DNA of 64,000 nt from the NCBI GenBank assembly GCA_028279875.1, contig JANQMU010000089.1, positions 1 to 64,000 of the forward strand, in the 5' to 3' direction. The stretch comes from Rhizobiaceae bacterium (GTDB lineage Bacteria > Pseudomonadota > Alphaproteobacteria > Rhizobiales > Rhizobiaceae). The notes under the pieces are model-generated. The model did not search any database and was not told the origin of the DNA. It saw nothing but the letters and a program-made list of their open reading frames with translations. Made by a program: the position numbers and the translations under genes. Position 1 is the stretch's first letter. Each line of letters starts with the position of its first letter. Of this stretch, positions 11,356-20,354 are shown in pieces.

Positions 11356-11702
11356 TGGGCATCCTGTGGGAAAACAGTTTCGCCACTTTCCTGATGCTCA
11401 CCGTCGTGATCGGCGGCAGCGCCGCCTATATGACGGGACGTTCGCTGGCCGCCCATTGGCGACCGATCATCCAGCCGATTCTCTACACGCTGCTGCTGGC
11501 AGCGGTCGTCCGGTTTTTTCACTTCGCACTTTTTGGTGGAACCCTGTTGTCGATCCACTACTATGTCGTTGATGCTGCTGTGCTTATTGCTGCCGCTCTT
11601 TTGGGCTATCGGGTCACCCGCGTCCGTCAGATGGTAACGCAATATAGCTGGCTTTATGAACGCGCGGGCCTTTTTTGGTGGCGCGAGAAACAAGAGAATT
11701 GA
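11355..11702 (+). CDS. DUF6867 family small membrane protein linked to liv operon
   Basis: 115 aa, hydrophobic, start overlaps livF stop; resembles the small protein found in alphaproteobacterial liv operons. Confidence 0.7.
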
Positions 11703-11804
11703 GGCTTTTGCCTCTCAATCCATTTGCCTTTTTGGGGGCCGCGCGGCTCCCGGAAGGGCAGATGTCCGCAGTAATGCAGTAATGGAGAAAACGGGAGTGT
11801 TCTC

Positions 11805-12905
11805 ATGAAAAAATACCTACTCGCCTCTACGGCGCTTGCCTTCAGCCTCGGGCTGAGTTCCGGTGTCGCCTGGGCCGATATCCAGATCGCCACGGCCGGT
11901 CCGATGACTGGTCAATATGCGAGCTTCGGCGCGCAGATGAAGGCCGGCGCCGAACAGGCCGTGGCCGACATCAACGCGGCCGGCGGCGTCAATGGCGAAA
12001 AGCTGGTTCTCAGCATCGGTGACGATGCCTGCGACCCGAAACAGGCGGTGGCCGTTGCCAACCAGATGGCGTCCAAGGGCGTTGTCTTCATGGCCGGCCA
12101 TTTCTGTTCCGGTTCGTCGATTCCGGCATCGAAGGTCTATGAGGAAGAAGGCATCATCCAGATTTCGCCGGCTTCCACCAACCCCAAGCTGACCGACGAA
12201 GGCGGCCCCAATGTCTACCGCGTCTGCGGCCGTGACGACCAGCAGGGCCTCGTCGCCGGCGGCCTGCTTGCCGAGGAATACAAGGGCAAGAACATCGCCA
12301 TCATCCACGACAAGACGGCCTACGGAAAAGGCCTGGCGGATGAGACCAAAGCCGCACTGGAAGACCTTGGCGGCAAAGCCAAGATGTATGAAGCCTACAC
12401 TGCCGGTGAAAAAGACTACACGGCGCTTGTTTCGAAGATGAAGCAGGAAAACATCGATGTGGTCTATGTCGGCGGCTATCACACCGAGGCCGGACTGATC
12501 GTCCGCCAGATGCGCGACCAGGGCATGGACACGCAACTCGTCTCGGGCGACGCGCTGGTGACCAATGAGTACTGGTCCATCACCGGTGATGCGGGTGAGG
12601 GCACGTTGATGACCTTCTCGCCGGACCCGCGCAAGAACGACGGCGCCCAAGACGTGGTCAAGAAGTTCCGCGACCAGGGCATCGAGCCCGAGGGCTATGT
12701 CCTCTACACCTATGCCGCCGTTCAGGCCTGGGCCGATGCGGCCAAGGCCGCCGGTTCGGCCGATCCGGAAAAGGTGATGCCGGCCCTCAACTCGGGAACG
12801 TTCAACACCGTTCTCGGTGATCTCGGCTTTGACGACAAGGGCGACGTCGAGCTGCCGGGCTACGTCTGGTATGAGTGGCGGAGCGGCAATTACGACTATC
12901 GGTAG
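11805..12905 (+). CDS. livJ: Branched-chain amino acid ABC transporter substrate-binding protein
   Basis: Signal peptide then DIQIATAGPMTGQYASFGAQMKAGAEQAVADINAAGGVNG. Confidence 0.94.
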   Translation: MKKYLLASTALAFSLGLSSGVAWADIQIATAGPMTGQYASFGAQMKAGAEQAVADINAAGGVNGEKLVLSIGDDACDPKQAVAVANQMASKGVVFMAGHFCSGSSIPASKVYEEEGIIQISPASTNPKLTDEGGPNVYRVCGRDDQQGLVAGGLLAEEYKGKNIAIIHDKTAYGKGLADETKAALEDLGGKAKMYEAYTAGEKDYTALVSKMKQENIDVVYVGGYHTEAGLIVRQMRDQGMDTQLVSGDALVTNEYWSITGDAGEGTLMTFSPDPRKNDGAQDVVKKFRDQGIEPEGYVLYTYAAVQAWADAAKAAGSADPEKVMPALNSGTFNTVLGDLGFDDKGDVELPGYVWYEWRSGNYDYR

Positions 12906-12927
12906 TCGGCCCTTCGCATAACAAGCC

Positions 12928-12962
12928 TGACCCCCTGCCCGCCGACGGCGCGCAGGGGGTCA
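12928..12962. terminator. Bidirectional-type hairpin between convergent genes
   Basis: TGACCCCCTG (12928-12937) and CAGGGGGTCA (12953-12962), perfect 10-bp stem, 15-nt loop. Confidence 0.75.
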
Positions 12963-12985
12963 TTGATTCCGAGGGGCGACAGGTC

Positions 12986-14530
12986 TCAGCTTTCCTCGAT
13001 AGGAGCGAAGGCTTTGACCGGTGACGACACATTGTGCAGGTCGAATTGTCCGAGAGCCCGCATATCCAGCGTCGCCGCCTCGGCGATTTCGTGTGTCGCG
13101 ACCACCGGATGTTCGAGTTTCTTGCCGAGGTCGCTGAGCCGCGCCGCCACATTGGCAGCGGTGCCGATCACGGTGAAATCGAGACGCTCCTTCGAACCCA
13201 CATTGCCATAGGTGACATCGCCGAAGGACAGGCCGACGGCGCAGTCGGTTCCGGATGCGTCCTCCCCGGCCAACTCCTTGACGATTTCGCAGGCCGACAC
13301 CAGGGCATGTTCGCAGGCCTGTTGCGGATCTTCGCCCGCCGGAAAAATTGCCAGTACGGCATCGCCGATGAATTTCAGCACTTCGCCGTCATGGGCGTTG
13401 ACGATCCGGGTGGTGGTCTCGAAAAACCCGTTCAGCAGTCCGAGATAGGCGTCCCGGTCCAGCGTTTCCGCGAGCCGAGACGAATTGCGCAGATCGCAAA
13501 ACAGGATCGCCGCATCGATCCGGTCCCCGTCGCCGCGGCGGATTTCGCCGCCGAGCACCCGGGCACCGGTGCGTTTGCCGAGATAGGTTTCCAGCAGCGC
13601 CGAGGCGTTGTCGCGCAGCGTAAAGACCTCGTAAAGCCGGCCGATGACCGCCGAGCACTCGAAGATCAGCCCGAGATTGGCCGTGGTGAAGCCCCTCGGA
13701 TGATCGCATGTCAGGGTCATGACATTGATCCGGCCGTTGGAAAAATGCAGCGGCATGGCGACATAGTCGGTCGCGCCCTGCGCCTTCAACTCGTCCATGA
13801 TGGGGAATTGGAATTCCTCGCTCTCGCCAAGAAAACTCTGGCGCACACCGCCCAGCCCGTTGGCCACATGGCGCAACGGGCTGTTGGCGAAACTGGGATG
13901 GTCGAGCAGATCGTGGGACGCGGTATAGGTTTCGACCGTATCGCTCTCCTTGGTCCACACATAGTTTTTGCCGGCGATCATCGGGTGCAGCGACCAGATC
14001 ATCACGCTGATCCGCGACACCGTGATCCCGTTTTCGTTCAGCTTGCCGCCGATGGAGGCCGTCAATTCCTCCGGCGACGCGCACAGCCATGCCTCGCGCA
14101 TGATCCAGTCGACGGTCGGGCCGGCAATGTTGCCGCTTTCTTCGGCTCCCGCCTCCTGTCCCGGCATGTCGAGCGCGCTCAAGGCGGCCGGCATGAAGGA
14201 CACATAGCCCTCGATGTCGCGCGATTCAGGAAGGGCGTTGCGATAGCTCCAGGCGCCGTTTTCGATGACCCGATCGCCGATCTTCACGTCCCAATAAGTC
14301 GCCGTGCCCTTGAAGGGGCAGAAGGTGCGGTAATCGGATGTTGCCAGAAGCGTTGCCTTCACATCCTCCAGCGGAAAATACACCACGGGCGGCAGCCGCG
14401 TTTCAAGCATGATCTTCGCCGCGTTGCTCGATGCGATGATGTCGCCCCCATGGCGCGCGGTTACGGTGCCGGTGACCGGTTTGACCTCAAGGCGATACTC
14501 GCCGGGACGGGGCGGAGACTGGATATTCAT
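12986..14530 (-). CDS. DUF427 domain fused to class III adenylate/guanylate cyclase
   Basis: N-terminus RLEVKPVTGTVTARHGG...PVVYFPLEDVK...TFCPFKGTATYWDV (DUF427); C-terminus DAAILFCDLRNSSRLAE...GEVLKFIGDAVLAIFP...DFTVIGTAANVAARL (cyclase). Confidence 0.88.
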   Translation of the reverse strand: MNIQSPPRPGEYRLEVKPVTGTVTARHGGDIIASSNAAKIMLETRLPPVVYFPLEDVKATLLATSDYRTFCPFKGTATYWDVKIGDRVIENGAWSYRNALPESRDIEGYVSFMPAALSALDMPGQEAGAEESGNIAGPTVDWIMREAWLCASPEELTASIGGKLNENGITVSRISVMIWSLHPMIAGKNYVWTKESDTVETYTASHDLLDHPSFANSPLRHVANGLGGVRQSFLGESEEFQFPIMDELKAQGATDYVAMPLHFSNGRINVMTLTCDHPRGFTTANLGLIFECSAVIGRLYEVFTLRDNASALLETYLGKRTGARVLGGEIRRGDGDRIDAAILFCDLRNSSRLAETLDRDAYLGLLNGFFETTTRIVNAHDGEVLKFIGDAVLAIFPAGEDPQQACEHALVSACEIVKELAGEDASGTDCAVGLSFGDVTYGNVGSKERLDFTVIGTAANVAARLSDLGKKLEHPVVATHEIAEAATLDMRALGQFDLHNVSSPVKAFAPIEES

Positions 14531-14588
14531 GTCACCAAGATGGGGTAGTGCGCAGCGGATTCCAACCGCCGGCATTGCTCCCTGCGCT

Positions 14589-15443
14589 CTAAAACCGGTC
14601 CAGTTTCATGTGCCGATTGACGTCCTTGTAGAGCAGATAGCGGAATTTGCCGGGGCCGCCGGCGTAGCAGGCCTGCGGGCAGAAGGCGCGCAGCCACATA
14701 TAGTCACCGGCCTCCACCTCGACCCAGTCCTGGTTGAGGCGGTAAACCGCCTTGCCTTCAAGCACGTAGAGCCCGTGTTCCATCACATGGGTCTCGGCGA
14801 AGGGGATGACGGCCCCCGGCTCCAGCGTGACGATGGTCACATGCATGTCGTGGCGCATGTCGAGCGGATCGACGAAGCGGCTCGTCGCCCATCGTCCGTC
14901 GGTATCGGGCATTGGCGACGGCGTCACCGCCGTGTCGCTGGTCACGAAACCCTCGGGGACCTCGATGCCGTCGACGAACTCATAGGCCTTGCGGATCCAG
15001 TGGAACCGGAGCGGTCCATCGCCGCCATTGCGGACGGCCCAATCGGCCGCGGGCGGGATATAGGCAAAGCCGCCCGGCTGCATGATATGGGTTTCACCCT
15101 CGAGCGTCAGTGTCAGGGCGCCGTCGACGACGAACAGCACGGCTTCCGCGCCGCCATCCGTTTCCGGCCGGTCGCTGCCGCCGCCCGGCATGACCTCGAC
15201 GATATATTGCGAAAACGTCTCGGCGAAACCGGACAGCGGACGCGACAGCACCCAGGCTCGCGTGCCGGTCCAGAACGGCAGGTTGCTGGTGACGATATCG
15301 GTCATCACGCCCTTGGGAATGACGATATAGGCGTCGGTGAAGACCGAGCGGCCGGTCAGCAATTGCGACTGGGGCGGCAGACCGCCGGCCGGGGCGTAAT
15401 AGCCTGCCGGCGCCGGACTTTGCCTGGTCGAAATCTCATTCAT
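14589..15443 (-). CDS. allE: (S)-ureidoglycine aminohydrolase (bicupin)
   Basis: Two cupin halves; HVMEHGLYVLEGKAVYRLNQDWVEVEAGDYMWLRAFCPQACYAGGPGKFRYLLYKDVNRH typical of UGLYAH. Confidence 0.88.
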   Translation of the reverse strand: MNEISTRQSPAPAGYYAPAGGLPPQSQLLTGRSVFTDAYIVIPKGVMTDIVTSNLPFWTGTRAWVLSRPLSGFAETFSQYIVEVMPGGGSDRPETDGGAEAVLFVVDGALTLTLEGETHIMQPGGFAYIPPAADWAVRNGGDGPLRFHWIRKAYEFVDGIEVPEGFVTSDTAVTPSPMPDTDGRWATSRFVDPLDMRHDMHVTIVTLEPGAVIPFAETHVMEHGLYVLEGKAVYRLNQDWVEVEAGDYMWLRAFCPQACYAGGPGKFRYLLYKDVNRHMKLDRF

Positions 15444-15698
15444 ACGCCGTTTCCCTCAGCTGTCGCCAGGCAGCAGCCCGGTGTCAAGCCATGCCCGATA
15501 TGGAACACGGAAACTCCCGGCCGCCAGCCCTTCTGCGGCAACCCCCGGATTGCGGCGGTCCTGCCCGGAAAGGCCCGGTCGGGCACATATCGATGCCGTT
15601 GAATGCTAAATCAAATTGCCGACGGGATTCTCAAAAAATACAGCAAGGACTTTCACGAATCTCCGATGTCGCATGCACCCGCAAAGGCGCATGCGCTG

Positions 15699-16952
15699 TC
15701 AGCCTGCGGATTTGACGAGGCTGGCAAGGGCCTCGATCCCGCGGCCAATAGCTGGGACATCGGGAAGCGAAAAACTGAGACGCATCGTATTGGTCCCGCT
15801 GGCGTCCGGGTAAAAGGCATGACCGGGAACAAAGGCGACGCTGGCATCCTTGACTGCACGCTGCAAAAGATCCGCCGAACGAATCGATGGCGGCAAGGTC
15901 AGCCAGATGAAAAGCCCGCCATCCGGCTTGGTCCATTGGATTCCGTCAGGCATATGCTTCGTCAGCGCCGCCAACATCGCGTCGCGCTTGGTCCGGTAGT
16001 GCTGTCGCGCCCGTGCCACCTGCGTGTCAAACAGGGTTTCGGCAAGGTGCAGGATCACCGCCTGGTTGATGGCGGCGCTGTTGAGATCGCTGGCCTGTTT
16101 GATCAGCACCAGCCGGTTGATGATCTGCCGGGACGCGCAGATCCACCCGACCCGCAAGCCGGGCGTAAAGACCTTCGAGAAGGTCCCGCAATGGATCACC
16201 CGCGATGCGTCGATCGATCCCGTTGCGGTGACATCGAGCGCCTGCAGCGGAGCGATATCGGCGCCATCATAGCGAAGCGCCGCATAGGCGGCGTCTTCGA
16301 TGACCGGAATATCCAGTTCACTCGCCAGTGAGAGCAGGGCCCTGCGCTGCTCGAGGGCCATGGTCTCGCCGGTCGGGTTGGCGAAATCGGGCACCACATA
16401 GGCCAGTTTGACGGCACCGCCCGCAGCCCGCGCCGCCTCGCCATAGGAGGATGCCGAACGGTTGCCCATCGGCCACTGCAGCAGATCATATGAAGGTTCG
16501 CTGGCGGAAAACGCCTGCAGGGCGCCCAGATAGGTCGGGGCCGTGACCAGCGCCGTGTCGGCCGGAGAAAGGAGCAGCTTTCCCAGAAATTCCAGCGCTT
16601 GCTGGGAGCCGTTGGTGATCAGGATGTTCTCGGCGCTGCAGTCGATCCCCTTCGATGCCATGTGGCTGGCGATCCAGTGGCGCAGGTCCGGGTCGCCCTC
16701 GCTGATCGAATATTGCAGCATGCGGCCGGCACGGGTGTCGTCGCCGAGCGACTGGTCATAGGCCTGACGCACCGCGTCAGTCGGAAACAGCTCCGGATCA
16801 GGAATACCGCCGGCAAAGGAAATGATGTCCGGCTGCTCCAGAAGCTTCAGCAATTCGCGAATTTCTGAGGTTTGAAGTCGGGCGGCGCGATCGGCATAGC
16901 GCGGCTCCCAATCGGCGCGCGATGGGGCGGAACGGGTTGTTTCGATAACCAT
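15699..16952 (-). CDS. PLP-dependent class I/II aminotransferase (LysN/MocR-aminotransferase-like)
   Basis: DIISFAGGIPDPELFP, ITNGSQQALEFLGKLLL, YVVPDFANPTGETM, GTFSKVFTPGLRVGW. Confidence 0.9.
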   Translation of the reverse strand: MVIETTRSAPSRADWEPRYADRAARLQTSEIRELLKLLEQPDIISFAGGIPDPELFPTDAVRQAYDQSLGDDTRAGRMLQYSISEGDPDLRHWIASHMASKGIDCSAENILITNGSQQALEFLGKLLLSPADTALVTAPTYLGALQAFSASEPSYDLLQWPMGNRSASSYGEAARAAGGAVKLAYVVPDFANPTGETMALEQRRALLSLASELDIPVIEDAAYAALRYDGADIAPLQALDVTATGSIDASRVIHCGTFSKVFTPGLRVGWICASRQIINRLVLIKQASDLNSAAINQAVILHLAETLFDTQVARARQHYRTKRDAMLAALTKHMPDGIQWTKPDGGLFIWLTLPPSIRSADLLQRAVKDASVAFVPGHAFYPDASGTNTMRLSFSLPDVPAIGRGIEALASLVKSAG

Positions 16953-16958
16953 GCGCAA

Positions 16959-16988
16959 TTTATGTCAGTATTACTGACCTATTGTCAA
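16959..16988 (-). promoter_or_regulatory. Candidate promoter with operator: TTGACA (-35), GTCAGTA-T-TACTGAC palindrome in the spacer, CATAAA-like -10
   Basis: tgtcaa at 16983-16988, inverted repeat 16964-16978, tttatg at 16959-16964; immediately upstream of the aminotransferase ATG (16952). Confidence 0.5.
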
Positions 16989-17027
16989 GGCGCGGTCAGC
17001 GGCCTGTTCTGAAAGCAGATCGACCGG

Positions 17028-17903
17028 TCACGCCCCTTGCGATTGCGGTCCGGCCGTGACCCGGGCCCACAGGCCGGGTGTGATCCCGAAGCACTTCTTG
17101 AAGTGGCGGGTCAGATGGCTCTGATCGGCGAAGCCGACGGCGGCCGCGATGTCGGCCAGGGGCAATCCTTCGGTGATCAGGCGCCGTGCCCGGTCGAGAC
17201 GCCGCATGACCAGGAAGCGGTGCGGACTGGTTCCGAAGAGTTCGCGGAACTGGCGGGATATCGCATAGCGATCCAGCCCGGCCACCTGCTCAAGCTCCTC
17301 GGACCGGACGGTCCGGGCCGAATTGTCATGAAGGTAGTCGCGCACGAGGGTCATGCGCTTGAGGGACGCCGGTCCTGTGGCGCTGGCACCCGGCCGGGCG
17401 TGCCGAGAAAGCCCAAGGGCAATCCTGTTGACGATGTCGACCACCGACAATTCATCAAGCCCGTCTTCAAGGTCGCCGAGTGCCGACAGCAGGGCCGACC
17501 GAAAGTGCGGATCGTCCAGAACCGGGCTTTCGACAAAGGGCAACGGTGCGGTGCGCCGGCTCAGGCCCTGCCGCACCAGGGTCGGCTCGATATACAGCAT
17601 CCGGTAACGAAGCCCGTCATCGGTGGCGGCGGCGCCGTCATGGATCTCGTCGGGGTGCAGGACGATGATCCGGCCCGGCCGGCTGTATTCCCGCCGGCCG
17701 CGATAGCGGAATGACTGGATGCCGCTGAGCGTCACGCCGATGGCATAGGTGTCATGGCGGTGCGGTTCGAAGAAATTGCCTTCGAATTGCGCTTCGATCC
17801 GCTCAATGCCGGGCACCGCCGGCGCCGAAACGATGCGGTCGCGCCGCACCTCGCCGCACGAACGTTCAAGACCCTGAAGGAATTCCGGTCTTGGTTGAGG
17901 CAT
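17028..17903 (-). CDS. AraC family transcriptional regulator
   Basis: N-terminal cupin-like domain; C-terminal AraC HTH FRELFGTSPHRFLVMRRLDRARRLITEG...AAAVGFADQSHLTRHFKKCFGITPG; SD aaaggag before ATG at 17903. Confidence 0.92.
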   Translation of the reverse strand: MPQPRPEFLQGLERSCGEVRRDRIVSAPAVPGIERIEAQFEGNFFEPHRHDTYAIGVTLSGIQSFRYRGRREYSRPGRIIVLHPDEIHDGAAATDDGLRYRMLYIEPTLVRQGLSRRTAPLPFVESPVLDDPHFRSALLSALGDLEDGLDELSVVDIVNRIALGLSRHARPGASATGPASLKRMTLVRDYLHDNSARTVRSEELEQVAGLDRYAISRQFRELFGTSPHRFLVMRRLDRARRLITEGLPLADIAAAVGFADQSHLTRHFKKCFGITPGLWARVTAGPQSQGA

Positions 17904-17928
17904 TCGACTCCTTTCGTAGGGCATTGCC

Positions 17929-18336
17929 ATGTTTGATAGCAAAATCGCCTTCCTGTTGCGAGACGACCTTGCCGCCTGGCAGGCGCTCAACGTGACCGCC
18001 TTCCTGATGAGCGGGATCACCGCGCAGTGCCCGGATATTATCGGCGAACCCTATGTGGATCGCGACGGCATCGCCTACAATCCCATGGCACGCCAGCCGG
18101 TCATCATCCTGTCCGCTTCGGCCCGGCTTCTCAAGACTGTCCACTCCCGGATCCTGACGCGCGGGATCACCGCCTCCGTCTATGTCGAAGAGATGTTTTC
18201 CACCGGCCATGATGAAGCCAATCGCGCGGTTTTCTCCCGGTACAGTCACGAGGACGCCCGCGTTGTGGGCATTGCCCTGTGCACCGACCGCAAGACCGTT
18301 GACAAGGTGACCAAAGGCGCCGGGCTCCACCCCTAA
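17929..18336 (+). CDS. DUF2000 family protein
   Basis: 135 aa; MFDSKIAFLLRDDLAAWQALNVTAFLMSGI...; divergent from AraC regulator. Confidence 0.8.
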   Translation: MFDSKIAFLLRDDLAAWQALNVTAFLMSGITAQCPDIIGEPYVDRDGIAYNPMARQPVIILSASARLLKTVHSRILTRGITASVYVEEMFSTGHDEANRAVFSRYSHEDARVVGIALCTDRKTVDKVTKGAGLHP

Positions 18337-19025
18337 GGGCGACCCTCCCTGCGGACGCCTTGCGTCATGTCGCGCTTGCCGGCAAAACCAGCGGCCTTGT
18401 GGACCTCAAAACCGGCGTCCGCCAGGTTTCGCCGCACCCAGCCGGCCGCCGTATAGGTGGCGAATGTGCCGCCCGGCGCGGTGTGCCGATAGACCGCCCG
18501 CATCAGCTCCGGCGACCACATGCGTCCGTTGCGTGCCGGCGCAAAGCCGTCGAGGAACCAGGCGTCGGCTACCCCTGACCAGGAGGACAGCATGTCCTGC
18601 GCATCGCCGATATGAACCTCGAGCGTAACCGCATCGTCCAGGGCAAGCGTGACCGTGCCGGTCGGATGCGGCGGCCAGGCGGCGGCCAGGGCACCCGCGA
18701 AAGGCGACAGGTCAGGCCAGGTGCCCAGCGCCCTTGCCATATCACCGGCCTGCAGCGGAAACCCTTCGAAGCTGACGAAAGAAAGATGGCTGGCCGGCCC
18801 CGAACAGGCCTGCCACTGCCGCCAGGTCTCGACGAAATTCAACCCGGTTCCAAAACCCAGTTCCGCAACGGTGAAACGGGCCGTGTCCCGCCAGCGCGCC
18901 GGGAGGCCATTGCCCTTCAGGAACACATGATCGCATTCCGCGCGGCCGTCGGCTCGCGAATAATAATGATCGCCAAATGCCGTCGAATAGGGCATATCAT
19001 CGCGCCATTCCAGCCGATCGTTCAT
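18333..19025 (-). CDS. mnmD: tRNA (5-methylaminomethyl-2-thiouridine)-methyltransferase MnmD-like
   Basis: FTVAELGFGTGLNFVETWRQW, DAWFLDGFAPARNGRMWSPELM, GGTFATYTAAGWVRRNLADAGFEV. Confidence 0.9.
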   Translation of the reverse strand: MNDRLEWRDDMPYSTAFGDHYYSRADGRAECDHVFLKGNGLPARWRDTARFTVAELGFGTGLNFVETWRQWQACSGPASHLSFVSFEGFPLQAGDMARALGTWPDLSPFAGALAAAWPPHPTGTVTLALDDAVTLEVHIGDAQDMLSSWSGVADAWFLDGFAPARNGRMWSPELMRAVYRHTAPGGTFATYTAAGWVRRNLADAGFEVHKAAGFAGKRDMTQGVRREGRP

Positions 19026-19057
19026 CGTCTCGTCCTTGCCGACCATCGTGCGCACCC

Positions 19058-20221
19058 ATGACACAATCACGCTCCTATAGCCCGGCCGACAACCACTTGT
19101 CTTGCGACATTCTGGTGGCCGGCGGCGGCATTGTCGGTCTGTGGGTCGCCCGCCTCGCCGAAAAAGCCGGTCTGCATGTGGTCCTGCTCGAAAAGGACCG
19201 CATCGGTTGTGGCGCCAGTGGCGGTTTCCTCGGCGCTCTGATGCCGCATATGCCCGAGCGCTGGAACCCGAAGAAACAGTTCCAGTTCCAAGCGCTGGCG
19301 ACGCTCCCGGACCGGGTCGCCGCAATCGAGGCGGAAACCGGCCGGTCATGCGGCTATCGCCGTTGCGGCCGCCTGCTGCCGCTCGCCAGGCCGCATCACG
19401 CGGCGCTTGCCGGGGAGCGCAGGGCCGCTGCCGAGGCCCATTGGGATCATCCGCCGCATGGCTTTGCCTGGGAAATGCGGCAGCGGGCCTATGCCGAAGG
19501 CTGGCCCTCGGCCGATGCCATGCCGCATGGCCTGGTGCTGGAGACATTGGCCGCCCGCATCAACCCCCGGCTTTATGTGGCGGCGCTGAAGGCGAGCCTT
19601 GGCGGGGCTGTCATGGCGCTCGACGGCGAGGCGCTCGACCGGTTTGACGACGCAGCGGGCCGGGCGATCACCTCGCACGGCCGCACCATAGCGGCCGGCC
19701 GCACGGTGCTTGCGGCCGGACACGCGAGCTTCCCGTTTCTCGGACGCTTGCTGGACAGGCCGCCCGAAGCCTTCGGGATGCCGGTCAAGGGGCAGGCGGC
19801 CCTGCTCGATGCGAAAATCGACCCGGATTTGCCGCTGGTCTTTCAGGACGGAATTTATGTCGTGCCGCACGAAGGCGGCCTTGCCGCCGTCGGCAGCACC
19901 AGCGAAACGGATTTCGATGATCCGTTTTCAACGGATGGTCAGCTCGATACGGTGATTGCCCGGGCCCGCGCCTTGTGCCCGCCGCTCGCCGGCGCGCCGG
20001 TTCTGGAACGCTGGGCCAGTCTTCGGCCGAAGGCGGTCAGACGCGATCCGATGGTCGGATTTGTACCCGGACACAGCAACCTGCTGGTGGCCACCGGCGG
20101 TTTCAAGATAAGCTTCGGCATCGCCCACGACATGGCGCGATGCGTGCTCGAACAGGCGGAACACGGCGATTGCGCGATGCCGGAAAGCTTCCGCGTCGAA
20201 CACCATCTCGGTCGAATGTGA
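19058..20221 (+). CDS. FAD-dependent oxidoreductase (DAO family)
   Basis: DILVAGGGIVGLWVARLAEKAGLHVVLLEKD dinucleotide-binding fold; divergent from mnmD. Confidence 0.88.
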   Translation: MTQSRSYSPADNHLSCDILVAGGGIVGLWVARLAEKAGLHVVLLEKDRIGCGASGGFLGALMPHMPERWNPKKQFQFQALATLPDRVAAIEAETGRSCGYRRCGRLLPLARPHHAALAGERRAAAEAHWDHPPHGFAWEMRQRAYAEGWPSADAMPHGLVLETLAARINPRLYVAALKASLGGAVMALDGEALDRFDDAAGRAITSHGRTIAAGRTVLAAGHASFPFLGRLLDRPPEAFGMPVKGQAALLDAKIDPDLPLVFQDGIYVVPHEGGLAAVGSTSETDFDDPFSTDGQLDTVIARARALCPPLAGAPVLERWASLRPKAVRRDPMVGFVPGHSNLLVATGGFKISFGIAHDMARCVLEQAEHGDCAMPESFRVEHHLGRM

Positions 20222-20354
20222 CCGGCCAGGCGAAAAATTGCCCTTGTCCAAACCGTAGGGTTGTGCCAGCGTGCGGCATGCCCCAACGCAAATGCCTGAT
20301 GATACCGGCGCCGGCCGAGGGCGACATATGGACGGCCCGGACAATAGGCAAGCC

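Noticed and set aside
13034-14548. 504-aa plus-strand ORF opposite the cyclase gene
   Set aside because: Antisense shadow of a well-supported CDS.
15670-15695. CGCATGC-(12 nt)-GCATGCG repeat after the aminotransferase gene
   Set aside because: Arms are mostly self-palindromic GCATGC, with no T-run; weak evidence for a terminator.
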